Shown here one piece after another: positions 52,420 through 59,341 of a stretch of DNA of 64,000 bases. The notes under the pieces were generated by a model. The model saw nothing but the letters and a program-made list of their open reading frames with translations, searched no databases and had not been told where the DNA came from. Both the position numbers and the translations under genes were made by a program. The stretch lies in NCBI GenBank assembly GCA_963771025.1, contig CAVYRL010000008.1:558001-622000 (forward strand). The letters run 5' to 3'. This DNA is from Miltoncostaea sp963771025 (GTDB lineage Bacteria > Actinomycetota > Thermoleophilia > Miltoncostaeales > Miltoncostaeaceae). The stretch's first letter is position 1; every line of letters begins with the position of its first letter.

Positions 52420-52962
52420 TTACTCCGTGACGAGCAGGAACCACAAGAGATCGTCGGAGAGTTGCTGCTTGTGGGTTTCCAGGAGTCCGTGAGGAGCGCC
52501 TGGGTAGATCTTGAGTCTCGATCCGGCGATTGCCGAGGACGACGCCTGCCCCCCGATCGTCACGGGCACGATCTGGTCGTCCTCGCCATGGATCACCAGC
52601 GTCGGGACGTCAACGCGAGCGAGATCGGCGCGGAAGTCCGTGGCTGAGAACGCCTCGATGCACTCGTAGGCGTTGTGGTGACCGGATTGCAGTCCCCGGA
52701 GCCAGAATGCATCTCGGACCCCCCGCGACACGCCCGAGCCGGAGCGGTTGTGCCCGAAGAAGGGTCCGTCCGCAAGATCGCGGTACAACTGAGAGCGATC
52801 GGACATCGAAGCCGCGCGGAGTCCGTCGAAGACCTCAGACGGCAGACCGTCAGGGTTGTCGTCCGACTGAAGCATGAAGGGCGGCACCGCCGAGACCAGG
52901 CCTTGTGCGCCCCCGCCCCCCGGCTCTGAGTACGGGTTCGGGGTCGCCGGCGGTGCGGCCAT
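52420..52962 (-). pseudogene. Alpha/beta hydrolase (chloroperoxidase-like), N-terminal half missing
   Basis: The 180 residues match the C-terminal two thirds of non-heme chloroperoxidase/esterase proteins: LVSAVPPFMLQSDDNPDGLP, FFGHNRSGSGVSRGVRDAFWLRGLQSGHHNAYECI, VPTLVIHGEDDQIVPV with the catalytic Asp, and YPGAPHGLLETHKQQLSDDLLWFL with the catalytic His. The N-terminal part with the oxyanion hole and the GxSxG nucleophile Ser is absent. The frame begins with unrelated residues just where three copies of a ten-base repeat lie (52955-52984). Without the Ser the protein cannot work by the usual mechanism. Confidence 0.75.
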
Positions 52963-52984
52963 GTGCGGCCATGTGCGGCCATGT
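52955..52984. repeat. Ten-base tandem repeat, three copies
   Basis: GCGGCCATGT repeated three times without change, at the truncated 5' end of the hydrolase remnant. It provides several possible ATG codons on the plus strand and, as CAT, on the minus strand. Confidence 0.85.
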
Positions 52985-53009
52985 CCGGGTCGGTGGCTAG
53001 GTTCACGCG

Positions 53010-53249
53010 GTGGAGCAGGCGGCGTTCGTCTTTCTCGGTGCAGTGCTCGCGCTTGTCGGTGGGTTCATCGTGGAGGAACTATCGCTCCGTCGCTCACGCC
53101 GGACGGCCGCCCGCTTGGTCCTTGTGGAGTTGGGAGAGAACGAGGCCAAGGCTGCCTCTTTCCTGAGCTCGCCACCCATCAAGCCTTTCTTCCTGATGAA
53201 GAGGAGCAGCTGGGATAGCCAGGCCGAGGCGCTCGCAGGCGGCACGTGA
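53010..53249 (+). CDS. Small membrane-anchored protein, possibly C-terminally shortened
   Basis: 79 residues. One N-terminal helix (AAFVFLGAVLALVGGFIVEEL) is followed by a basic stretch RRSRRTAARLVLVELGENEAKAASFL and a short end. The GTG lies exactly six bases after TAGGTT (52998-53003), supporting this as a true start. Similar actinobacterial proteins, as I recall them, continue for another 100 residues, so a truncation is possible. Function unknown. Confidence 0.5.
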   Translation: MEQAAFVFLGAVLALVGGFIVEELSLRRSRRTAARLVLVELGENEAKAASFLSSPPIKPFFLMKRSSWDSQAEALAGGT

Positions 53250-53350
53250 GGGCCTTGGCCCCTACGCACGCAGCCTTCCTCAGAAGATGTTCCGACGCCT
53301 CGGCCAAAGGCAGGCGATCAGGGCTAGTCCCCCTTAGCAGTCCTCACGCC

Positions 53351-53728
53351 CTAGACGTCTACGACGGGTGTGAGGCCGAGGGTGGTCATGGCCTGGACGT
53401 AGTTCTCGGTGTCGAGCCAGTCAACCAGGTCCTCGGGGTTGTGAACCTGGACCAACTGCAGCTTCTGGGCGTCGTAGACGAACAGCCGCTCGTCATCCGT
53501 CAGGTACACGTCCTCAGAGATGAGGGTGCCGGTGAGCCGGGCGGTGTACGCGGCATGGTCGTCCTCAACGTCGAGGAGATACTGCTTGGCCCCCTTCGAC
53601 AGTTCCTCGACCGCCGCGCGGTGGCGCAGTTCCTCCTCCACGGCATCCCTCAGCATCCTCGACAGGGGCAGGTCAGCCTTCTTGGCGCGCCGGCCGATCT
53701 CGTCTGGCAGGTAGATGGTGATATCCAC
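53351..53728 (-). CDS. Ribbon-helix-helix protein, antitoxin-like
   Basis: 125 residues from GTG 53726-53728, preceded by AAGGAG at seven-base spacing. The first 45 residues (VDITIYLPDEIGRRAKKADLPLSRMLRDAVEEELR) look like the ribbon-helix-helix domain of antitoxins such as CcdA/ParD. The C-terminal 80 residues (DDHAAYTARLTGTLI, DERLFVYDAQKLQLVQVHNPEDLVDWLD) are not familiar. No toxin-like gene follows, so it is an orphan antitoxin or a stand-alone repressor. Repeated ten-base boxes in its promoter point to self-repression. Confidence 0.6.
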   Translation of the reverse strand: MDITIYLPDEIGRRAKKADLPLSRMLRDAVEEELRHRAAVEELSKGAKQYLLDVEDDHAAYTARLTGTLISEDVYLTDDERLFVYDAQKLQLVQVHNPEDLVDWLDTENYVQAMTTLGLTPVVDV

Positions 53729-53804
53729 GGGTACGCTCCTTATAAGAGGTCGATTACACGGGTATAATAGCACAATACCCGTGTGCTTGTTGCGATACCC
53801 GTGT
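53725..53804. promoter_or_regulatory. Operator array upstream of the ribbon-helix-helix gene
   Basis: The ten-base box ACACGGGTAT occurs at 53756-53765, and its complement ATACCCGTGT at 53775-53784 and 53795-53804; a partial copy (CACGGGTA) overlaps the start codon at 53726-53733. Centres are about 20 bases apart, two helical turns. TATTAT on the minus strand between the first two boxes is a -10 candidate. Confidence 0.65.
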
Positions 53805-54200
53805 AGTGCGCAGGAAGGCAGGATGCGCTCAGGACCAGGCTCAGGTGGCTGGTCAGGTCGTGAGCAGGGAGCCAGGGCTACGCTCGGTGCGGTTGGGGCG
53901 GCGTGGTGGTCACGGCGCGTCGGCCGAGGGGGCGCGTCCACGGGCAGCGGGGATGCGCCCTACGCTCGGGCGGGCTCACGGCATGGGGAAATCGATGGGG
54001 AAATCGTGCGCCGAATTGCGCCGATTTGTGCCTTCTTGCGCTTCGCTGGGAACTCGCCCCTGCGCTCATCCGCTCGGCGGCACCTGCCTATTTGCAGCGG
54101 AAAGCAGCTCCCCGAACCTCGCTGCGTTCCGCAACGCGTAAAGGGATCGTCCAACGTGCAGGTCACCGAGCGAGCGTGCCGCGGGGGCCGGGGGGCTCTG
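53805..54200. other. Stretch without a supported gene
   Basis: About 400 bases with open frames but no recognisable protein. A short near-repeat, GGGGAAATCG, occurs twice near 53986-54006. The A+T-rich patches differ from the usual composition of the window. Confidence 0.35.
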
Positions 54201-54638
54201 CTACGAACGCTCCTTCAGCGCGGCCTCGATCCGCGCGAGTCGCTCGTCGATCCGCTGCAGCCGCTCCACGAACGGAGCATCGTCTCCGGCGGGCGTCGGC
54301 TCCCGATTCTGCCGCGTCACGAACGAGCTTGTGATCGACGCGGTGATGACCGTGATGAACCCGATCCCGAGCAGCATGACGAGGGCCGCCACTAGCCGAC
54401 CGGCCGTCGTCTCGGGGACGTTGTCTCCGTAGCCGACCGTTGTCACCGTCTGGATCGCCCACCAGAGTCCGGATCCGATCGACGGGAAGCCCTCGCGATC
54501 GAAGACCGTCATCAAGAGTCCCGCGCAGACGGTGATCGAAGCCGTCACGGAGGCGATGACGACAGCAGCCCCTCGGGGGGTCGAGGCGCGCTCGATCCAT
54601 CGATTGAGCTTCCGCTCGATCCTCGACTCGTCAGCCAT
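54201..54638 (-). CDS. Two-helix potassium channel protein
   Basis: 145 residues. Two membrane helices (about 24-44 and 85-108) flank a pore loop GLWWAIQTVTTVGYGDNVPET with the K+ filter TVGYGD. A helical tail (FVERLQRIDERLARIEAALKE) can form a coiled coil that assembles the tetramer. There is no RCK domain, so gating is unclear. The ATG at 54638 was chosen because the protein then starts ADESRIERKLNRWIERAS just before helix 1; longer frames upstream look non-coding. Confidence 0.85.
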   Translation of the reverse strand: MADESRIERKLNRWIERASTPRGAAVVIASVTASITVCAGLLMTVFDREGFPSIGSGLWWAIQTVTTVGYGDNVPETTAGRLVAALVMLLGIGFITVITASITSSFVTRQNREPTPAGDDAPFVERLQRIDERLARIEAALKERS

Positions 54639-54731
54639 GCAATGAGGTTCGCTGACGCCGCGACCAGTCCTACCTTCGCGGGCCCCGTCTTCCGCTTCCG
54701 TCCTAAGGATGTGGGCGAGATGATCCGTGCA
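54639..54731. other. Short gap between channel gene and tRNA-like relic
   Basis: 93 bases holding the probable channel promoter on the minus strand. No clear -10 element was found. Confidence 0.25.
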
Positions 54732-54791
54732 TGGGGACGGTGGGGGTCGAACCCCACACGAGGGTTGCCCCTCAGCGGCGTCAGAGACCGC
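54732..54791 (-). other. tRNA-like 3' half, probable relic
   Basis: On the minus strand three stem-loops occur in tRNA order: an anticodon-type arm GCGGT-CTCTGAC-GCCGC with a seven-base loop, a long variable arm GAGGG-GCAA-CCCTC as in Ser/Leu tRNAs, and a T arm around GGGG-TTCGACC-CCC, followed by CGTCCCCA as acceptor 3' strand. No D arm or matching GGGGACG is seen upstream, and the T stem has one base too many. It looks like the 3' part of a tRNA left by an integrated element. Confidence 0.35.
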
Positions 54792-55090
54792 CCTGTAGGG
54801 CCGCGATACGGTCACGGCGAGGTCGCGTGTCGTTCGCGGTGCGATGCGCGGCCGGAGGGGGCGCGCCGGTTGTCGAGTCCGGTGCGTCCCCGACCAACGT
54901 CCACCTATAAGGTTGCGGCCCCCGTCCACGTCTGGGCCGAGTTCAAGTGCCCAGGGCACTTTTGCTCCCGGTCGGCGGCGAGCCAACTTCGGTACCCAGG
55001 GTGCAGAAGTCGCAACCCAGGGTTGTGACTTTCAGGGTCGGCCCCCGCGTACATCAGACGTTGCGGGGCGCATGCAGAGCGTGGTCCCGG
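54792..55090. other. Gap with three CCCAGGG palindromes
   Basis: No gene seen. AGTGCCCAGGGCACT (54946-54960, a perfect palindrome followed by TTT), then TACCCAGGGT around 54995-55001 and CAACCCAGGGTTG around 55016-55022 share the CCCAGGG core, each as a dyad. They could be recombination or regulator sites, or a terminator in the first case. Confidence 0.4.
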
Positions 55091-55798
55091 CTACAGGTCC
55101 AAGCGATCAGCGCGGGGCCGTCGCTGGAAGAGGACCCAGAGCACAACGACGGCGGCGATCTTGAAACCCAGGTCAAAGATCAGGACCCAAGTCCAGATGA
55201 GCCCATCGGGGGCATCGACCGCGTAGAAGACAAAGGAGATGATGCTCCCGAGGATCGCGAGAACGCCGACGATCGCGAGCAGGGTGAGGTCGCGGGTGAC
55301 GTGCCGCTCGCGGGCGGGGGCGGCGGGATCGACCGGCTCCCGCTCGACGAGCCGGGCATCCTGTTCGACGGCGTCGACGACCAGGTGCGTAATCGGCACC
55401 GTGTAATGCTCGCGGGCCTGAGTCACGAGCCCGCGCTCAAGCCAGTTGGACCGTCCCTCTGGATGCGTCGCGACGATCACTTCATCGGGCGCGAAGGTGC
55501 GCATCGCGTCATCGAGGGCCTGGAGCGGGTCCGCGTCCCCGAGTGCCCCCCTGGCCGTCACCCCGGCGGCGGCGCAGCGCTCAAGAGAAACCCCCAGGCG
55601 ACGCCCGGCGGCCTCGATCCCCGCATCTTCATCGGACATCCAGTAGCGCAGCCGTGACGTCAACGCGGGCGCGACGACCAGGACATCGCTGTCCGGCCCG
55701 TCCGCGCGTTCGCGAATGGCCTCAAAGAGCTCGGCTCCCGTGCAGGTCTCGTTCGCGATCACAAGAAGTCGCGGGAGACGCGGCGAAGATTGCATCAT
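55091..55798 (-). CDS. Usp-like domain fused to two membrane helices
   Basis: 235 residues. The first 145 residues resemble universal-stress proteins (LLVIANETCTGAELFEAIRERA, VLVVAPALTSRLRYWMSDED, FAPDEVIVATHPEGRSNWLERGLVTQARE, VPITHLVV) with a partial GxxG(S/N)W nucleotide-loop pattern. The last third carries two helices (LTLLAIVGVLAILGSIISFVF and WTWVLIFDLGFKIAAVVVLWVLF). It may tether a nucleotide-sensing domain to the membrane. GGAGAG precedes the two adjacent ATG codons. Confidence 0.65.
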   Translation of the reverse strand: MMQSSPRLPRLLVIANETCTGAELFEAIRERADGPDSDVLVVAPALTSRLRYWMSDEDAGIEAAGRRLGVSLERCAAAGVTARGALGDADPLQALDDAMRTFAPDEVIVATHPEGRSNWLERGLVTQAREHYTVPITHLVVDAVEQDARLVEREPVDPAAPARERHVTRDLTLLAIVGVLAILGSIISFVFYAVDAPDGLIWTWVLIFDLGFKIAAVVVLWVLFQRRPRADRLDL

Positions 55799-56057
55799 CT
55801 CTCCATCGCGGGCTTTTGGGTCACAATCAGGCGAACACTATTCCCGCCGCGGGACCAAGACATCGCGACCGCTCCCCCGCGGCACTTCGGGATAGGGGCA
55901 GTCGCAAATCAGTAGCTACCCGCAGCGGTGTTTGGCGCGTGCCGTCGCGATCTCCGCCTTCTCCTCTTTCGACGTGAAGAGTCCCGTCGCTTCTCGTCCC
56001 CCTCGTCGGCGCGGGCAGCCTCGCCGTTCCTCCTCGGGGACCGACATCGGGTCAAGG

Positions 56058-56342
56058 CTATGCCGGCTTCGGCCTCTTCAGCAGCGCGACGTCTCGGGGG
56101 TCGAGCACGTTGGCGAGCCCGATGAGCGGCATGTTCCCGATCTTCACGGCCTCCGCAGGGAGCGACCAGAGCGGAACCGCGTAGTAGCCCACGACCTCCC
56201 AGCCTTCGTCGCCGAAGGTGTTCAGCGTGGCCTCGAAGTCGGCGAGCGCCTTTGCCAGGGCCTCGGAGCGCGGCGGGGCTTTGGCTGCCCGCGTGGTGAG
56301 GATCAGCGGGACCGCCTTGTATTTCCACTTCGTGGTCGTCAT
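56058..56342 (-). CDS. DUF4177-like small protein
   Basis: 94 residues. KWKYKAVPLILTTR, LNTFGDEGWEVVGYYAVP and ANVLDPRDVALLKRP follow the layout of DUF4177 proteins (WEYKVV...LNELGAEGWELV...LKR). Function unknown. The ATG at 56340-56342 gives the family start; longer frames upstream run into the tRNA. Confidence 0.65.
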   Translation of the reverse strand: MTTTKWKYKAVPLILTTRAAKAPPRSEALAKALADFEATLNTFGDEGWEVVGYYAVPLWSLPAEAVKIGNMPLIGLANVLDPRDVALLKRPKPA

Positions 56343-56529
56343 GGGATAGCCACCTGCGGAGCGGCGGCCGCGCCCTCTCCGACCGTCTCCCCCAGGTCTC
56401 CCTCGCGGTCCCCCTCGCGGTGCGAGGTGTATTCCAGGCGCATTCAGACGTACATCAGACGCACCGACTAGCGGAAACGCAACCCGGCCCCAGACGCACG
56501 AAAACCCCGCCTTAGCAGGGCTTTCGTAA

Positions 56530-56602
56530 TGGGCGTTACTGGGCTCGAACCAGTGACCCCCAGCTTGTCGAGCTGGTGCTCTCCCAACTGAGCTAAACGC
56601 CC
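56530..56602 (-). tRNA. tRNA-Val (GAC)
   Basis: A full cloverleaf of 73 bases: acceptor GGGCGTT with AACGCCC, D arm GCTC-AGTTGGGA-GAGC, anticodon arm CCAGC-TCGACAA-GCTGG, short variable loop, T arm ACTGG-TTCGAGC-CCAGT, discriminator A. All stems pair without mismatch. The anticodon is GAC (Val). Position 33, almost always U, reads C here. CCA is not encoded. Its 3' end points into the sparse stretch to the left. Confidence 0.9.
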
Positions 56603-56967
56603 CGCGGGCGGGACCATAGCAGCCGCTCCCGGGCGGTCCGCCACCTGACGAGGGGCGGGCGGGCGCGGTCGATCTCGGGGGCACCCCGCTGGCCTCGACG
56701 CCCGGCCACGACTCCGGCAGCGAGGCGTGCGCGGTGCGGAACCCTTTGTGACGAGCAGGTCGCTTTCCTCGTCGAGGGGGGCGGGCGCGGGGACTCGCCG
56801 CGGACGCCGCCGTCGGCGCGATCGCCGACCACAGCACCGGACCGCCGGCGCCGTGATCGGTGCGCTGCGACTGGTTGTCCTGCGGGCGGCGGCCGAACGC
56901 GCTCCCGCCCGCCCCAGCAGCCGCTGGACGCGGGCGACGTCGAAGGCCCGGGCTTCGCGCGCAGCGC
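56603..56967. other. Stretch without a supported gene
   Basis: 365 bases between the tRNA and the cupredoxin gene. Open frames on both strands look like shadows of G+C-rich sequence. It should contain the tRNA promoter. Confidence 0.35.
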
Positions 56968-57315
56968 CTAGATCTTCTTCCTCGGGGCCCGCACCGTGAA
57001 AGTGCCCCTCATGCCGCGCGCGGCATGGTCGCCGACGGTGCACAGGAACGAGTACCTGCCCTTTGGCAGCCGGAAGCGGATCGCGGCGAGCCCGCCCGGG
57101 TGCAGCCGGCCGGTCTCGCCGCGCAGCTCGCCCCTGGGGCCCAGCACGCGGAGGTCGTGGTCGTCCTCGCCGAGGTTCTTCAACTGCAGGCGCACGCGCC
57201 CGGCGGGGAACACCCGGCGGCTGAAGGCGAACCGGTACTCGTCGGCGAACACCAGCGCGCGTGCGGGGGGCGGCGGCGTCGCTGCGAGCGGCGGATGGGC
57301 GACCGGCACGAACAC
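56968..57315 (-). CDS. Cupredoxin-like protein
   Basis: 115 residues. The domain has the type 1 copper ligand pattern: His in EDDHDLRVLG, then Cys, His and Met in YSFLCTVGDHAARGMRGTF. The first strand (FAFSRRVFPAGRVRLQLKNLG) fits plastocyanin-like cupredoxins. There is no clear signal peptide, although the N-terminus is Pro/Ala-rich, so location is uncertain. The GTG follows TAGGGT (57323-57328) by seven bases. It is divergent from purK. Confidence 0.78.
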   Translation of the reverse strand: MFVPVAHPPLAATPPPPARALVFADEYRFAFSRRVFPAGRVRLQLKNLGEDDHDLRVLGPRGELRGETGRLHPGGLAAIRFRLPKGRYSFLCTVGDHAARGMRGTFTVRAPRKKI

Positions 57316-57416
57316 GTCAGCGACCCTATCGGCGGCCCTCGCCGGGTCCGTGAGCCCCCGCCCAGGTCGATGTGCGGCAATTGCGAGCGGCCGCCGGGCG
57401 CGTGTACCGTGGCCTC
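57316..57416. promoter_or_regulatory. Divergent leaderless-type promoters (cupredoxin / purK)
   Basis: On the minus strand TAGGGT at 57323-57328 lies seven bases before the cupredoxin GTG. On the plus strand TACCGT at 57405-57410 lies six bases before the purK GTG. No Shine-Dalgarno element is visible for either. Confidence 0.55.
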
Positions 57417-58595
57417 GTGCCTGTCTCGCAGCCGCTCGCAGTCCAGAAGCCCGCGGCGGGATTCGGCGAGGGCCGCTGCGACGTGGGCATCGCCGGCGCT
57501 GGGCAGCTGGCGCGGATGACCTGCCTGGCCGCGTGGCCGCTCGGCCTGCGCGTCGCGGTGCTGGGCAGCCGCACGGAACCGGCCGCGCCCATGGCGGCCG
57601 CCGTCGTGGAGGGCGACTGGCATGACGCCGAGGCGGTCCGCGCGCTGGGCCTCGCGGCCCGGGTGGTGACGCTGGAGAACGAGTTCGTCGACGCCGGCGC
57701 GCTCGCCTCGGTGCAGGCCGCCGGCACCCCGGTGCGGCCGGGCGCCGCCGCCCTCGGCCGCGTCCAGGACAAGGCCCTCCAGAAGGAGCTCATCCGCTCG
57801 GCGGGGCTGCCCGCGGCGCCGTCGGTGGTGGTGGAGCACCCACGCGAGCTCGCCGCGGCCGGCCGCGAGCTGGGATGGCCGCTGATGATGAAGGCGCGAC
57901 GCCTCGGCTACGACGGCTACGGCAACGCCACCTGCCCCGACGACGACACGGCCCGCGCCGCGTTCGCGCGCCTCGACGCCGGCGAGGGCGTCCTTGCGGA
58001 GGCCTTCATCCCCTTCGAGCGTGAGCTGGCGGTGATGGTGGCCCGTTCGCCGAGCGGCGGGCGCGTCGCGTACCCGGTCGTCGAGACCGTGCAGCGCGAC
58101 CACGTGTGCCACGAGGTGGTCGCCCCGGCGACGATCGCCCCGCCCGCGCGCCACCTGGCCGGCCAGGTGGCGCTGGCCGCGGCCGAGGCCGCGGAGGGCC
58201 TGGGCGTGACCGGGGTCGAGATGTTCCTGCTGCCCGGCGGCAGGGTGCTGGTCAACGAGCTCGCGCCACGCCCTCACAACTCGGGCCACTACTCGATCGA
58301 GGCGTGCGAGACGTCGCAGTTCGAGAACCACCTGCGCGGCGTGCTCGACCTGCCCCTCGGGGAGGTCGGCATGCGCGCGCCGGCCGCGGCGATGGTCAAC
58401 CTCCTCGGTTCCTCCACCGGCCCCGCCCGCCCCGACGTCACGGCCGCCCTCGCGGTCGAGGGCGCCCATCTTCACCTCTACGACAAGGCCGAGGTGCGCC
58501 CGGGGCGCAAGATGGGCCACGTCACGGCCCTGGGCGATACGCCTGCCATGGCACTGGACACGGCGCGCCGCGCCGCGATCGCGGTGGGCCTGTGA
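57417..58595 (+). CDS. purK: N5-carboxyaminoimidazole ribonucleotide synthase
   Basis: 392 residues. PurK uses ATP and bicarbonate to make N5-CAIR from AIR in purine synthesis. Seen: VGIAGAGQLARMTCLAAWPLGLRV, GRVQDKALQKELIRSAGLPAAPS (ATP-grasp), PLMMKARRLGYDGYGN, EAFIPFERELAVMVARS, VEMFLLPGGRVLVNELAPRPHNSGHYSIEACETSQFENHLR and HLYDKAEVRPGRKMGHV. The GTG at 57417 was chosen because TACCGT lies six bases before it and it gives the shortest tail ahead of the glycine motif. The purE GTG overlaps its stop. Confidence 0.94.
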   Translation: MPVSQPLAVQKPAAGFGEGRCDVGIAGAGQLARMTCLAAWPLGLRVAVLGSRTEPAAPMAAAVVEGDWHDAEAVRALGLAARVVTLENEFVDAGALASVQAAGTPVRPGAAALGRVQDKALQKELIRSAGLPAAPSVVVEHPRELAAAGRELGWPLMMKARRLGYDGYGNATCPDDDTARAAFARLDAGEGVLAEAFIPFERELAVMVARSPSGGRVAYPVVETVQRDHVCHEVVAPATIAPPARHLAGQVALAAAEAAEGLGVTGVEMFLLPGGRVLVNELAPRPHNSGHYSIEACETSQFENHLRGVLDLPLGEVGMRAPAAAMVNLLGSSTGPARPDVTAALAVEGAHLHLYDKAEVRPGRKMGHVTALGDTPAMALDTARRAAIAVGL

Positions 58596-59092
58596 GCGAA
58601 CCGGGGCCCCCGGTCGTCGGAGTGGTGATGGGCAGCGACAGCGACCTGCCGGTGGTCGGCGGCGCCAGGGACGTGCTGCGCGAGCTCGGCGTGCCCCACG
58701 AGGTGCGCGTGATCTCGGCCCATCGCACGCCGCACGACATGATCGCCTACGGCGGAGAGGCCGCAAACCGCGGTCTCAAGGTGATCATCGCCGGCGCGGG
58801 GGGCGCGGCCCACCTGCCGGGGATGCTCGCCGCGGTGACGACGCTGCCGGTGATCGGCATTCCGGTGCGCAGTTCCGCGCTGGACGGCATGGACTCGCTG
58901 CTGTCGATCGTGCAGATGCCGCGGGGCGTCCCGGTCGCCACGGTGGCGATCGACGGGGGACGCAACGCCGGGCTGCTCGCGGCCCAGATCCTGGCCCTCT
59001 CCGACGCCGCGCTGGGACGCCGCATCGCGGCGGTGCGGGCCGAGATGGCCGAGGCCGCGCGGAGGGCGGACGCGAAGGTTCGCACCGGGTAG
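58592..59092 (+). CDS. purE: N5-CAIR mutase, PurE class I
   Basis: 166 residues. PurE moves the carboxylate to give CAIR. VVGVVMGSDSDLPVV (phosphate loop), VISAHRTPHDM (catalytic His), IIAGAGGAAHLPGMLAAVT, VIGIPVRSSALDGMDSLLSIVQMPRGVPVATVAI are the class I signature. The GTG is inside the purK stop (GTGA). PurK and PurE together convert AIR to CAIR. Confidence 0.96.
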   Translation: MSEPGPPVVGVVMGSDSDLPVVGGARDVLRELGVPHEVRVISAHRTPHDMIAYGGEAANRGLKVIIAGAGGAAHLPGMLAAVTTLPVIGIPVRSSALDGMDSLLSIVQMPRGVPVATVAIDGGRNAGLLAAQILALSDAALGRRIAAVRAEMAEAARRADAKVRTG

Positions 59093-59151
59093 GAGTACCT
59101 TTTGGCACGGAGAGGATGCCTCGGCACACCTGAAACCTGGAGAAGCCCCCG

Positions 59152-59334
59152 ATGGGCGAACTGAGCCCAGCACACATCATCATCCTGTTGATCGTGGTCC
59201 TACTGGTGTTCGGCTCCAAGCGCCTGCCCGAGATCGCCCGCGGCGTGGGGAGCGGCATCAGGGAGTTCAAGGACGGGATCACCGGCAAGAGCGACGACGA
59301 GGACCCGCCGACCAAGATCGACCCGCCCGCCTGA
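59152..59334 (+). CDS. tatA: TatA/TatE twin-arginine translocase subunit
   Basis: 60 residues. One N-terminal helix ending in LVVLLVFGSKRLPEIARGVGSGIREFKDGI: the FGSKRLPE hinge and the amphipathic helix are diagnostic of TatA. It forms the variable pore of the twin-arginine route. No tatB or tatC lies in the window. GGAGAAG precedes the ATG. Confidence 0.92.
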   Translation: MGELSPAHIIILLIVVLLVFGSKRLPEIARGVGSGIREFKDGITGKSDDEDPPTKIDPPA

Positions 59335-59341
59335 CGGACGC

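Noticed and set aside
53986..54006. GGGGAAATCG near-repeat as a possible attachment or CRISPR-like repeat
   Set aside because: Only two copies a few bases apart, no spacer pattern and no associated genes.
54741..54756. The palindrome around GGGGTCGAACCCC as a simple terminator
   Set aside because: It is neither followed by a U-run nor placed after a gene end; the neighbouring stem-loops in tRNA order explain it better, though not with certainty.
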